Assembly: GCA_029207755.1 (NCBI GenBank) | Contig: JARCOQ010000011.1 | Span: forward strand, 25,113,712-25,177,711 | Origin: Chamaea fasciata | Lineage: Eukaryota; Chordata; Aves; Passeriformes; Sylviidae | DNA length: 64,000 nt | Reading direction: 5' to 3' | Shown here: positions 26,018 through 39,290 of the stretch, one piece after another | Position numbering within the stretch: the first letter of the stretch is position 1 | How the letters are laid out: every line of letters begins with the position of its first letter | Made by a program: the position numbers and the translations under genes | Notes under the pieces: model-generated | Database searches by the model: none | The model's input: only the letters and a program-made list of their open reading frames with translations | Told to the model about the DNA's origin: nothing

Positions 26018-27525
26018 TAAAAATTCTTCTTTCTAAATTTCAGAATAAATAGATCTCATGTGAAACTCACACATTCAGGAAACTCACGTTCCCTAGTGAC
26101 TGATTAAAGATGAGGTTTTTTAAGCCAATATCTTAAGATCTTTGGTAGAAACTTTGGTTGCTGCCCGAGAGTTTTGTCATTCACACTCCTGTGCGTAGTT
26201 TGGGGCAGTGAAGCTGTACTTGAGAATCTGTTCAGAGCTTTTCCCGCCTGGAAGGCAGTAATGCCAAGCTGTCACACCCGCTGTGGCAGGAATAACATGG
26301 ACAGAATGATTATTCTGGTGCCGCTTGACCTTACTTGTCACCCACATGTTGGAAATATGTATGTACAGAGTATGCAGGCTGCATAAATCTTCTGTCCATT
26401 GATCCCACAGAATTGCCCAATTACTGCTAAATGTCCTTTTTATTGCCGTCCACGTAAATGGTCCTCAAGCTGGATCTCATTTTCTGCCCCAAACCAAACT
26501 GAATTTTCTGCGTGCGTGTCAAACTGCAAAAAGCCTGTAGCAAAGTAGAAGGGCAGGTAGTAGAAAAGCAACTGATGGAATAAAAATACGAATTCCTGGG
26601 AATTTCTGCCTAACCCATGCTGCTGGAAATACTCTCTTGAAACTCACCTCCAGTCTTTGTCTTGTATGACAGCGCAAGGTTTGGAACAGTGAAGAACAAA
26701 ATTTGCCTGAAAAGAAAACAAATATGCTCAAGGATTTAAAATGCCACTTTAATTCTGGCTTAGAACAGGGGGAATTCACCCTTGCATAGGGTGAGCAAGG
26801 CTCTGCATTAAACTGGTTTTGTGATTTATTCAAGGACAAGATGCAGTGGCATAGAGGGGTTGTAGTTATGCTGGAGCATAAATATCTGTGTTGCAGACAA
26901 GGACATAAATTGCTTTTGGGTGGTTACATTTTGAAATGAAAACAGGATAAAGACCTAGACAGTTTACTGATACTGATATTTGTTTCAATTGATGTTTTCA
27001 AGTGTTTTGCCATTGAGGCTGAACTTGAAGTCTTTGCTTCTTCTTACCTTGTAAAACAAAGAGTACAAGAATTAAATTTCACTGCTGCTTTTTCTGTGGC
27101 TCCGAGAGTGAGTAACTCAAGAAAAAGACCAGAAGTATGCAAATAATTTAGCAGTGGTTTCTCAAATGAAAGATTTCCTGGAATTATTATTATTCCCTTA
27201 ATTTGGTGGGTGGGTGTGGTTTGGTGTGGTAGTGCAAAGGCATGGATAATATGAAAGGCTTAACAGCCGTGTATTTGTATAGGAAGAGTGTGTGTGTCAG
27301 TGAAATAAGTACAGTCCAAGCAAACTAAACAAAGTGTGTATTTTTTTCTCCTCTATGGTATGAGGTTAGAAATGAGGAAGTGAGTCAGTTCCTTGCAGGG
27401 GAGGAAGGAGTTGGAAATAGATGGGACATAGTGTGAGCAAATGAGTGGTACCTGTGGAGTGTCACTGGGTGGGGACAAAGGCACCGGGACGAGAGTGGTG
27501 ATGGGCACGTACAAGGGGACAGATG

Positions 27526-28095
27526 GATCACGGAATCCCAGAATGGTTTGGGTTGGAAGCAGCCTTAAAGATCATTCCAGCCCCTCTGCCTTGGGCAGGG
27601 ACATATTCCACTATCTCAGGTTCCTCCGAGCCCTGCCCAACCTGCCCTTGGACACTTCCAGGGATGGAGCAGCCACAGCTTCTCTGAACAGCCTGTTTTA
27701 GTGTATTAACACCTTCACAGTAAAGAATTTCTTCCTCTTATCTATTGTAAACCTGCCTTGTTTTTGAGTAGAGCCTTGTCCCGTCACTCCATAACCTTGT
27801 CCAAAGTCCCTCTCCAACTTTTTGAGCCCCTTTAGGTACTGCAAGGGGTCCTGAGGTCTCCTCAGGGCTTTCTCCAGGCCTAACAGCTCCTCTCTCAGCC
27901 TGTTTCCATAGCAGCCTTATGATCATCTTCCTGACCCTCCTCTGGACTCTGTCCAACAGTTCCACCTTCTTTCCATATTGGGGACCCCAGAGTTGGATGC
28001 AGTACTCTAGGTGGGGTCTCAGGAGAGCAGAGTGGGGGGGACAGTCACCTCCCTTGACCTGCTGATCCCAGTTCTTTTGGGTGTTGCATCAGAGG
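27526..28095 (-). mobile_element. CR1 LINE fragment, longest copy (about 570 bp)
   Basis: The left end shows the CR1 terminal motif in reverse (GATCACGGAATCCCAGAATGG, close to the ATTCTRTG-type 3' end), then GGTTTGGGTTGGAAG. The copy continues through the 3' untranslated part into the end of ORF2. It is antisense to FNDC3B. The right end near 28095 is approximate, because similarity fades after CCTTGACCTGCTGATCC. It reaches further 5' into the element than the other copies here. Confidence 0.93.
27738..28010 (-). pseudogene. CR1 ORF2 C-terminal remnant (broken)
   Basis: Read on the minus strand from 28010, the frame gives LEYCIQLWGPQYGKK, then VELLDRVQRRVRKMI. These match the conserved block near the end of the CR1 reverse transcriptase ORF2, whose family form is LEYCVQ.W.P, then ELLE.VQRR. 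The remnant is about 90 codons, against roughly 900 or more for a complete ORF2, and lacks the endonuclease and the reverse-transcriptase catalytic core. After the RKMI block the frame departs from the usual ORF2 sequence, which suggests small indels. It cannot encode a working enzyme. Confidence 0.8.
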
Positions 28096-31000
28096 TTGGG
28101 GAGGAAAGAAGCCTAAGGAGACGGAACAGAAAGATCCAGGCTCAGGGAGCTGGCTGTGTTTCCAGTGCTGCCAGTTCACCTGGTGCATCAGGAGCTGGGA
28201 GCACCCGCTCCATCACTCTGCAGGTGCAGAGGCACATGCTGGGTTGTTCATCGGTGGACCTGGCGTGCTTTCACTCTGACATGAAAGAACAGCAGCACCT
28301 GAAATGTTGCTTTGGAGAGGCTTGCCGAAGGCTGGAGATAGACTTTAATAAAGAGCAACTGGTGGAAGGTTCTTTGGGCCCTCCAGGGCAGGCACGGCCT
28401 GTGTGCTGGTGAGATCCAAAGGCTGGAGTCCCTTTGGTTCAGTGCCTGCTTCTGTCCAGAGCATCACCTGAATTAACAGCATCTGGCCCTTGGTTACATT
28501 TAAGACAAAAAGTTTGTCACTGTGTTCAAAGTATGCTGGAAGGCACTGCATTGATCAGAACACTAAATTTGTCGAAGCGGGAAGAAACATTGTCCTTTCT
28601 CACCTGAATGTGCTGGTGGTTGGGAGCTGCATGTGGTCAGCACACTGCTGGGGAAGGCTCTGGGGGCGCATCTGGAGGGTGCATGGCAGCAGGACAGGAT
28701 GGACGTGCTTGGCTGTGTCAGGGAGGGGAGGGATGAAATTCAGGGTGAGCTCTGATTCTGTTTCTCCTTGTTTCCGCAAAGTCTTTCAGCTCTTTCCACC
28801 TACGTGCTGGTGGGCAGGCTGGTTACACGGCGTGGAAAACTCTCTGTAGGAAATGCAGCTTCAGTTCAGACTGTTTTGGTCATTAGGGCTTGGAGCAGAA
28901 CAGTCTGCGTGGTGGTGTTTTACAGCAGAGCTCTTGGTATTAAATAGCTTTTGTTTATGCTTTGTTTATTAAGCTTTGGCTCCGTTTCTTTCTGTTTACC
29001 AGCAAAGGCCCTTTCCACCCTACTAAGTTCTAAAACATAACTCTTACTCCTCATTTACATCACCTTACTTTGACTTCTGGTACTTGGTGTCTAGATTCAG
29101 TGTTTGATGAAAAAGCCAGGCCTGCAATACCCGTTGGTCTCCTGCAGCACAAATAAGTTTTTGATTTATTAAAGTTCTTTCTGTTAATGGACAAATGAGG
29201 AAATATCTGCATAAGCATCCTCCAGAGCAACGCCGTGGTTGAGAATAACTGGGAAGAATCCCATGTCAGTGTCCGACCAGCCTTTGTTGTACTGACCAGA
29301 ATATCTTTTTATGTATCTATAAAAGTATCATCCTCTAGAGGCATTGTCACCATCTTCTGGGTTTGGTCACTTCAGTGTTTCAGCAAACTCAGCTCAGGCA
29401 TGTCCCCAGGCCTGGGATCAGCTGTGCCTTTCCTGTTGGGATGTTATCTGTGGTACACTCCATAGCTATAAACCACCAGTTGTTCATCATATCATCATAC
29501 CAGACACTGCTATTTTATCTTCACATTGTTGCCCAGCTAGAAAAGACCAGAATTTGCAGAGGAGCCTTTCATCCTCTGTGTTATTCCTGATGTTTTTGGT
29601 GCCTCTCTGTATGTCAGAGATAGGCTCTTTGCCCTTCTAGTGTTTGGTCACCTTAGAAAACTGTGGTCCCGGTGATGTGTATCCTTTATTCCTTTCATGT
29701 GCAATAAACAGCTTTCATACCCTTGTGAACCTTGTGTCGAAATCTATGAGAGAGCAAAGAGCTGCTAACCTGGAGTAGGTTTTTCCCATGTTATTGTCAG
29801 TGAGATCGCACCACCGTTCCCTGTTCATCTCATGGTTTTATTCTTTTAGCACACCACACTCGAGTATAGGAAGCCATGTAAGAAGCCAAGAGTGAACAAT
29901 GGGATGCTTTGTTTACTGTGTGAATAATCTTAGCTTCTCCATTTTAAATCCGATAATGCTAAGAATAATTATGGAAATTTATTTTGCATGTGTGTGATTA
30001 AATCTTGAACCAGATGCACCTGCACTTGTAGCTTTGCTGAGTGGAATATCTGGTTCTTTACAGTTGGTGGCTGTTTTTTGTTATAGCTCCCCTGACACGG
30101 GACAAAAGGAAAAAGAATCTTGGCATGTAATTAAATTTTAATTTGGCTTAATCTTTCCAAATCCTAAATTGTGACTGTTTTGTAGTACACACTGAGAAGA
30201 AAGGGCAAGAGATACAGCTAAGGCTGGAAATATTTTGGTAAACTCTATGAAATATGGAAACCAAGGATTTCTTGAGACCCTTGCTGATGGTTTGTGATCC
30301 CTGGAGGGATGGCCAGAGCCTCTCCTGCCCCTGCAGCCTGGTCCCTGGGAAAGGCACTGCCCTGGCCAGGCTGGGTTGGGACCTGGCAGCCAGTGCTGTG
30401 TCCTGCTGACGTGGCCCCGGGGCACAGGAGCCCTGCTGGAGGAGAAGGGCAGGGGCTGAGCCATCAGCAGGCTGAGAAATAAATTAATGGTTTGTACGTA
30501 TGTAAAAACCAATCATCCTGCTTCCCAGCAGACCAGCACCCAGAGGAGCAGAGAAGCAGCTCTCGAAGCTTGTCCTTTGCTAAAATGGAGATATTTTTGT
30601 ATTTGTTGTGGAATGCCGAAGAATCTGCTGCTGGGAAATGTGTTGGTCTCTAGAATTAGGACAACAGACTTTAAAGACAAATGTTAGAACATACGGTCTG
30701 GGCTATAATTTCAGACTTTTTTTGGGTTTGTAAACATGCAGGACTCGTATTTGGGGTTTGTGTCTGTCCTTATTGTGCTTGTGTGAGTGTGTATCTATAT
30801 GTCTGACAGAACCAGGGATTGTGGTACATCCAAGGGCCCTTGGGAAGGCTGTCTTGTCCCAGCATACTCTCCGTTTTTTAAGTTTCCCAGTACCTCTGGA
30901 TCTCTACCCAAAACACAGGGAAGCTCTGTGAGTGTGTGGGTATCTGCAGGAATGCTGGAGTTGTGTCAGCCCTGCTCAAATGCAGCTAATCCTCCTGGTG

Positions 31001-32167
31001 TGGACCCAGTGCATTCCAGTCAGTGGTGGCAGGATTTTCGAGTCCAAGATCCACATTCTTTACTCAGGCTACAGACATTGCAAACCCATTAGTCAGTGCT
31101 TTTAGTCTTTTTGCAGTGTATTAGTGCAGCTATAGTTCTGAATTAGTAAGGCAGTTGTAGTCAGCTTTCTTAATCTGAAGTAATTATATTTGTTGGCCAG
31201 AAGAATCATGAAATGATTCCATTATCCTTATTAAATTCCTTTACTCCTCATCACAGGCAAATATTAGTTTCCCATGGTTTTTATCCTTTAATGTCAGTGA
31301 TTCTGGTTCATGTTTGTTGTTCATGTAGGAGATGTGGATTAGGGATGGGGATGAAGCACATTGTAACTTAGAATCTTTGCAGGGCTTTTATTATTATGCT
31401 TCTCATTTTTAATTTTGAAACAAATCTCTGCTTGGATAAGTGATAATAATGAATTGGCTTTGAATGGTAAAGAATGTAAATTGGATTGTTGGTTTTGTTA
31501 ACTTTTAAATTGTACTTATTCCCACCATAAAAGAAAATCACGTAGTGGTTGTTGAAAGCTGTATTGAATCAGCTGTTGATTCTGCTGTTATCAGGTTTCT
31601 GGGTAGCTTCCACTTTGACAATCTAACCCCTTCTATATTTAGATACAACTTGTGTGATCGTATCTTTAAGAGTCTGGCTTGTTCCTTCTGTTTTCTAGTG
31701 GTCACTGCCATAGGGTGGATTCTGTGCCTGTGACATCAACAGCTCATTTTGTGTGTCGTGAATATTTTCATTATTAGAGGTTTGAAGAATAGATGATATT
31801 AACAGAAATAAATTGCTGAGTCAGCTTCGTAATGAAAGCCTCACTGGCTTCAAACCCAAAAGGAAAGGAAAAAGCCCACTCAACCACATTAACCAGTGTG
31901 AAATTGCTTAACTGCGGACAACCTCAAAGTGTGTAGACTGCCATCCAGTTGTATCAGTAATAGCTGTTTAACAGTAAATCTAGACTCTGACTTAATATTC
32001 CAAATTAGTTAGGACAAATATCCTAGAAACAAATAAACCTACACTGTGATTTACTCATTTAAACACCTCAAGACTTAATTTTGATTTTTCTTTTCCTTGT
32101 GGGTCAGAGACCTTCAAATACTGCCTAAAAATCAAGCTCCTCCTGGAGATGAGTGGGAGTTTTGTTG

Positions 32168-32183
32168 TTTTTTTTTTTTTTTT
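32168..32183. repeat. T16 homopolymer
   Basis: A run of 16 T on the sense strand of the large intron. A second T16 lies about 200 bases downstream. No exon follows. Confidence 0.85.
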
Positions 32184-32385
32184 CAATGTTTAACAAAAGA
32201 CCAAGTTCTGTCATAATTTGTGCAGTTTGGTTTTTTATTAATGTACCCCATGTGTTATAATGTAAAGCTGCAGGGTTCTGCACATGCTTTGTTTATAAGC
32301 TGGGCTTGATTACCGCTTATGACTTTTTGCCTTCTTGATTATATTATTAACTACAATTTTAATGGTGTGTTTTGGTTTGGGTTTG

Positions 32386-32401
32386 TTTTTTTTTTTTTTT
32401 T
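32386..32401. repeat. T16 homopolymer
   Basis: A second run of 16 T, preceded by a GT-rich stretch (TTTTGGTTTGGGTTTG). T13 at 32819-32831 is a third run within 700 bases, so this part of the intron is unusually rich in T tracts. Confidence 0.85.
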
Positions 32402-32818
32402 CTTGCTTCTGTGTTTTTTAAAGTTTATTCCTCTCATTTCTGTTGGGAAGGAGATAGGGGAACATCTGAGTGTAGAGGGGTTGTCACAAGCAGTGCCTTC
32501 CTCTCTGGGTTGCTGTTAGTTTTCTGTCAATGCGCCCCACATAGGAGATCTTAAAAAATATTTGGTAGCACAGAACTGTGTTCATCAGTGTGTATGGGAA
32601 GGACTGTAAATCACTCATCAGCAAGGTTTAGTTTTGCTTCTCCTGGCAAATGAAGGGCTCGAGACCCTGCAGGTGTGGAAGAAGGAACCTATGCAGAAAC
32701 CTTGGTGTAAGGCTTTGTCAGCAATGTTCTAATTGTTACGTTATGGGAAGGCTTTGGTATTGCCAGCACTGGCAAGCAAGACTTTGTGATTTTATTTTTT
32801 TCTCTCAAAATACTTGAA

Positions 32819-32831
32819 TTTTTTTTTTTTT
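32819..32831. repeat. T13 homopolymer
   Basis: A run of 13 T followed by GACCATACAG. The CAG after it could act as a cryptic acceptor, but no recognisable exon follows. Confidence 0.8.
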
Positions 32832-33689
32832 GACCATACAGCTTTCAAGCAGAGTTTCACAAGTGACCATTTGGCCTCTAACTATCTGCATACCATTTAT
32901 CCAAGCTTCACCTTTTCGGTGGTGTACATATTAAGCGAGGCTATACTGTGCTATTTATAAAAATCCAGTGTGAAATTCCTAGAAACTGGTGGAGTTTTGG
33001 TTAGCCTGCCTGCTGCTGCCGAGGGTGAGGCTCCCCCAATGCCATCTCGGCGGGGTCGCTCCAGATGACCTCGGCGTAACGTGATAAAAGGCTATTTTTG
33101 TCTCAGCAGACGATATTATCTCGCCATAACATTTTTGAACATTTCTGGCTGGATTGTTCTGAATGTTGGAGCTGTGCCTGGAGAGGGGACCGAAACACAA
33201 TGCCGTCCATTCTCAATTGTGTGAGCACTTGGGTTTGATGATGGGACTGTGGTGAGCAGGGTGGGAGTGGGGCATTAATGTGGCCCCTCCAGCCCAGTTC
33301 CCAGCGCCTGTAGCCTTGAGATTTACACCAGCTCAAATGTGTTCGATTTCCAAACCAGGTATTTGTATACGTGTCTCTGTGTATGTATGTATATTGACTT
33401 TTACATAAAAGTTGTACTATGCACAACTGTGAAAGTATACGTCCGTATTAAAAAAATACATATATTTGTATTTATAGATGGTAATTTTATCACCTTAAGA
33501 TGGTTACTCAGTTCTCCAAAGCCATTCCAGCCATGGCTCTCCTCTGAGTGGAAGTTTTTTCTAATCCTTGGTGCAAGCATGGAAATGGCAAACAGGTGCC
33601 ATTGGGTGATCTGCCCACAGGATTTCCACTGAGCCTTCATTAAGGTTGCTTAAGTTGGAAATAATTTGCCTCTCTTGAGGGGAAAATTC

Positions 33690-34790
33690 CGATATTTGGA
33701 ATGTTTATCAGTCATCTGCAAAACGAAATGAACATAATTGGTGGCTAATTGTTTGCAAGAACTGTGAAATACAATTACGAAGAGTTAAGCTGAAACCAAT
33801 TGTGTTTATGAAATCTAGCATAAGAAACTCTGTATTAATCCTGCCTCAATACCAGGAAACGCAATTAGTGTAATTAAGACTATCATATTGTAATTTTCTT
33901 GGCGACTCGATGCCTTGGCAGCCGCTTTGCCCTGCCGGGGCTGGAGCGGAGCGCGTTCCTGCCGGCGGCTCCTCCTGCCAGGGGAGCTCTGGAATGACTT
34001 TGTTTACCCTTTGTTTGTGGTGGGATGCTGCTGCCGGAAAAAAAAATGGAAAAAAACGCTCCCGACTCCTGCATTTGGGCGGCTCGGCTGCGGGCACGGG
34101 GTCGTTTTGCCGGCTGTTGTCCGTGCTGGCTGCAGCTGCATCAAGGTTCGGGATGCTTGTTGGGGTTCCTCCAGCTGGGATTTCACCCTTGGGCTGTGTT
34201 TTCTGCCAGTCCTGCCCTGACAAGCTCTGCCTCCATCCTGTGCCACCCTGGGGGTCCTGAGCCCTGTGTAGGAGGGGACAGCGCAGGAGCGAGAGGCTGC
34301 AATTAGGGCAGAGCAAACAGAGAGATGAGACCTGCAATTAACGCTCTCAATTAGCATTGCGTGCTATATCACGACAAGCACATAAATAAATAGCTTCGTC
34401 TGTTTGTATTGAAATAAACTTGGGCATGTCTAACTTGGTGTTAGGAGCAGCAGTCATGGATATCTCCACGCTGGTAACAGTGTGGAGCATCACTCTTGAG
34501 TCAGTTTGGAGTTGTTGTAGAATGTGCCCGGGTCAGGAAAAATTTAGTGTGGTAACATAGTTGTTATTGTTGCAGTTTGTCTGTCACTGCTGTGAATGCA
34601 CGTAATTAAGGGATAATCAGCATAATGCCTACTTTGAGCTCTTCTTAATGGTTTAATTGCTTCTCTGAGTTAAATAAACACTTTATGCTTATTTTACAAA
34701 TTTTTCCCTGGGGAGCTTGTCACATGGAAGTGTACGTGCATGTATTTATTTTTTAAGCATAAAGAATAATCGGTTATTTAATTAAGCTTC
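33690..34790. promoter_or_regulatory. Candidate intronic enhancer or alternative promoter: CpG patch flanked by homeodomain-type cores
   Basis: The 240 bases from 33901 to 34140 hold, by hand count, 19 CpG and about 62 percent GC. This is far above the surrounding intron and meets the usual CpG-island proportions over a short span. On both sides are many TAATTA, TAATTG and CAATTA cores (for example near 33738, 33747, 33870, 34337, 34350, 34612 and 34779). This pairing of a CpG patch and homeodomain-type sites is typical of developmental enhancers in long introns. The composition is seen; the regulatory role is inferred. Antisense frames up to 163 codons cross the patch but look like a by-product of high GC. 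Confidence 0.35.
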
Positions 34791-37700
34791 TCCTGAAGTT
34801 CTCTTTTGGGATATTCCGTGTTCTTACGAGCTGCTCTGATAACTAATGTGTCAGAATAGGCTGGGTAAGAGAGGTAATGAGTTTGTCAGTGGGAAAACGA
34901 ACGTGCGTGTTAATGTTATTATTCCAGAGCCATCTCCGTGCCCATCCTTTGTGTGTACAAGTGCCTGTGTACATTTTTCTGTACTTTGTGAAATGCTTTA
35001 ACAGTTTCAAGGGGCTGTGATGGCTGCAGAGGATGGCTGAGGACTGTCCCCAGGTCAAGTGAGGCTCTGGGCACGAACTGGTTTGAAGCCTGAGCTAATG
35101 CAGGTTTCAGGTCTCCCTACAGATTTCTCTAGGCTAAACAAGATTTGATCCTGATCGTCTAATAGGTTTGATTCTTTTTTTTCCTATTAGTTTTCCTTAT
35201 GTTCATTTGTCTTTTTAAAGACCCTTTATTTCACTGCATGCCACACGTATCCCCATATCCATTGGAACTGCCTGGGGTCTGCAGAAAATTCTACCTTGCC
35301 TCTTCTTTCTACACTGTAAAAGTCTTCATGTCTTTTTAAAAGATCACCTACCCCAGAACACTTCCAAGGGATATTCAGTGTCTTTTCTTATTACCTGCAT
35401 TTCTAGCTCCTGTCTCCTCAGCCAGGGTACGGCTCACTTGAAGTATTACTGGAATTTGCTCCTTACAAAAGGCCAGAGCAGTGTGCAGCCTGGCTAGCAG
35501 GCTCCTCGGTGAGCTGGTGACCCTGTTCAACAGCGACATTATTTAGCACAGGAATTGAATGTTTTCCTGGTAAGTTTCTTAGCCAAGGAGTCTTGGTTTA
35601 CAAAATACGGCCACAGTGCAGTTACTGCCTAAAGGTCGTCTTCCTTTCCTTCATACAGGGGAATTTAATACGTTTCCCTGAAATGGTTTGAACTGCTGGA
35701 TTAATTAATACACTAAGTTGGGACCGTGTTCAAACAATGCTGTTGTGAGTGTCTTCTCATTTCCCTGGTAGTGCAGGGCTAGGCACCAGGACGGTGTTGT
35801 AAATGCCACACTAGGCAGCCCAACCTCGCCCTATTTTGAAGCCCGTTGTGTTGACAAACACCGGGGTAATCTCTCTAACGAGGCTGTGAATGTTTGTGTG
35901 TGTGGGTGGTGGTGCTGTGCACATCAGGGGTGTTTTTGTTTATGACCACAAGGGTGTCAGGACAAACTTCGTACTCTGCTGGGTCTTGGAGCAGTGAGTG
36001 GCTTTGGATGAGCATGTGAGCAATGACAAATTTTGGTCGAGTTTTTCTCCTGTTTACTCCAACAGCTTCTCTGCAAGTGAGGCTTAACTCTACAGAAAGG
36101 TGGAGGTGTGTTCCAAGGCTTCTCAATTTATTTATTGATGCCTTGTCTTTACTCGAACTATGGCCTTTTATGTGTTCAAATAACACAAGGTTATGTTTTC
36201 CTCGGGGTGAATCTAAGGCTGAAACTGTGTTGTTGACAAGCACAGCAAATTGAATGAATTTCAGTTTTAAGGCCGACGCAGATACCTGAGCATCAAATCT
36301 GGGCGCTCTGCTTTGAAGTCTATTATGTACACAAAAGAAATAGAGGTCTGCAAGCTGAGAAATGGCATTTATCAACTGCTGCTCATTCAGTTATTTCCAT
36401 TCTAAATGTAGCCATGAAAACTTATGCACAAGATGGGATTAAGCGAATTAGGTAGCTAGTAGAGCCAACTGCAATGTCAGAAATAGAACTGCAGCTATTC
36501 TCTAAGCCCAGACCATACAGTTGTGATATTACATCAATACTACTATCTCTCCTCTGCTTGCAACTTCTTAACCCCCTTGTTTGATCATTTTAGGAGCTGT
36601 ATGGATGGACCATTTTGAATATCCAATTTGGAGCATCATTTTTCTTGCTTTATTTTTATTGTTTAGATAGATGTGCCAGGTAGGCGTAGCATTCAGTCTT
36701 ATCTGCCTGGGTTTAGTGAGTTGCTGAAAGCAGTTTGTGCAAATGTCTGGGCAATTTTATATTGAACTTGTTATAATTAAAAATGTAATGAGTGTCATTA
36801 GAGCAGCAGTGATTCTGTTCTAAGTACAAATGCAGTTAGAGGCTGAAAAATTGCCCTTCAAACCAGATAGCCCTTAAAAGCTGGCAGCATGCAGCACTGC
36901 TGATAAGGAGCATGGGGCTCTTTCTAAGCCCTGCACGCTTCCACATGGATTTTGCTGGCGTTTTCAACAGTTTGGAGCAGAGGCTGCTGTCTCCACGGAT
37001 TTCCCACCCCCCCTCAGTAAAAAGGGACACTTTGATTCCCTCTGCAGACAGCTGATGCTTCCCCCCTGTGAGATGTGCCTGGGAAATGCGGCCAGAAGAG
37101 TTGTGTGCTCAGTGGGGTGAGGGCACTGCCTGCCTTCCAGGGGACCAGACACCCTCCAAATTCCTCAACAGCCAGTGGAACAAATTTCCCCCCTTCTGGA
37201 GTTGTTTCAGAGCACATAAGTGAACTGCATGCTCTGATTCATTGTCTTTTTGAAGAGTATTTTTGAGTAGAAGAGTGAAACGACATGCTGCAAGTCTGAG
37301 AGAGTGTTGGCCAAAGTAGCATCCTCCAAACATGAGGGGCTGTAGAGAATCGTGCTCAAAATTTTAATTGTACTTTTCTGGACAGAGATAAAGTGAAAAT
37401 AGTGTATTATTCCCAAATGCCCTTGTATTCGGTTTGTTGGCATCCACCAGTGCTGTTTCCTTGTGCACAAGGAACTCTCTTCTGCCCCTTTCTGATTTCG
37501 TTCTTTTCTGTATTTTCCCTGTGATTTACCACATCTTCCAGTATGTCGAAGCTACATTCAGACCTTTATTTTAATCTTGTCTCAGAAGCTGGATGGTGGT
37601 TCTTCAGCCTTGCTCTGGATGTGTTGCTACTTGTAGAGCTTTCAGTTCAGTAGAGTGGCTGTTCTGTCTTGTACTGCTCTGAAGCGCTTCTCTTCCCTGT

Positions 37701-39280
37701 GATTTTTGTATTAGCAGGAGACAGTTCGTACTGGTAAAAACAGCGGTTGTTTTTGACTTTGAAAAAGTTGTGGTTTGATACAAGTGACCTGACCTGATGG
37801 CGAGCTGCTGCTGAAAGACATGACCTCATAGTGTCCTCTCCACCCTTTGCATCATTTCCCACTGTTTCCTTTGCCTGGTGCTGGCATTTGCCTGACCCAT
37901 TAGCCTGGTCAGGAAGGAAAAACTGATCTTCTGCCATTTAGTCTCAGCTCCCACAGTTCAGGAGCAAAAAAGAAGAGGGGGAGGTCAGGAGGAGGAAGAA
38001 ATGAGAGTGATGCTTCCACTTTAGTGGCATTAGCTCAGAAACCTATTTATCCAGTCACTAATTATGTACCCTGGTAGGAAAATGATGAACTAATGTGAGT
38101 TAGGAACATGAGCTGCGTATTACAGGGGTTAGAGTACAAGAAAGCACTTGTTAAATGATTTTGTTCCGTTTACGGATGGTTTCAAGTGCCTCCTTTGCAC
38201 TGTTTGTTGGGTGCGTGTGCCACAGGCTCTGGGTGGCTGTGAGGCACCGTCACATGGGCACCCCAGAAAGGAGTCTGGGACCCTCTTTTCTGTGAGAACC
38301 TTTTTATTGTTTCTTCTGCATATTCTTTTGCTGTGGGGCTTTTGAAACCCAGCCCATAAAGAAACCATCCATTGTATTTGTGTCACCTCAGGCTTCTTTC
38401 TGCTGTGGACTAGAACTGATCATCTGCTGCACTGCCCAGAAAGAAATGGAAAATGCAGATGCCTGAGGGGCACTTGAGCTGGGGAGGTGCTGGGCAGTCA
38501 GATGTCGCTTCAGTCCTGTGGAGATCTACTGGCAGGACTGTGCCTTTTCTTTGAGTTATCTGGGAACCATTTAATTTAATTTCGAGGAAAATTGCAGACG
38601 CTTGTTGGGGATCAGTAAATTTTGTGAGGAGTTCACAGAGGGATTGTCCCTGGAGTCCCCGCTCCTCCCTGGCCCTCAGCTGAGGAGCTCTTTCACTAAA
38701 GGATGCTGTGTGGAGAGGAAATCTCTCCCTCATTTCGGAGCAATATAAATTCTTCATTTCAGGAGCAGTGGCCTCTCGTTCTGTTGGTTGTCTCCTTCTT
38801 CTGTCCAAATCCCGGGGGAATCACAGCGTCTTTTAGACTTTAGAGAGCTTGGCACATCTTATTTCAAATCAGGTGAGGAATGCCAGTTTGCCCTGCTCTA
38901 GATCTTCCTGCCTTGCTTGCAACTTGATCTGCATGTTTCGTACTTTGCTGTGTCAGTGCATCCATTGTACAGGAAGCACTTGTGGCTTCTGTACCTGCAG
39001 CGTTTTTCCACACCACGAGTCAGCTTTGCCACCTTGGCAGCTGTAACTGAGAGTGCACATCTTGGGCTAAAGCCTTGGGGTGGATGCTGTGGTAAGCATC
39101 CTGCAGCTTCACAGGCTGACCACAGCTGATGTCTGGTGACCAGAAAAATGCCTTTCTCTTAGTCTGTGCATGAGGCAGAGAAGAAACACAGAAGAACTAA
39201 ATTGGTGCATAAGTATAAACACGTGTACTGTCTGTGCAGGTAGTGGGTTTTACCCAAGAACTTTATCCAAGTGCAAATTT

Positions 39281-39290
39281 GGGAATTTCC
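39281..39290. promoter_or_regulatory. Exact kappa-B consensus decamer
   Basis: GGGAATTTCC fits the GGGRNWYYCC consensus bound by NF-kappa-B dimers at every position. A single ten-base match is expected by chance in this much DNA, so it is a candidate only. Confidence 0.2.

Noticed and set aside
33846..34337. Antisense 163-codon frame across the CpG patch
   Set aside because: Open frames are expected where GC is high; the translation shows no domain and the overlapping sense frames are just as open.
35875..36375. Antisense 166-codon open frame as a gene
   Set aside because: No recognised family, ends in a TG-repeat-derived THTHKHS tail, and lies in FNDC3B intron with no exon structure.
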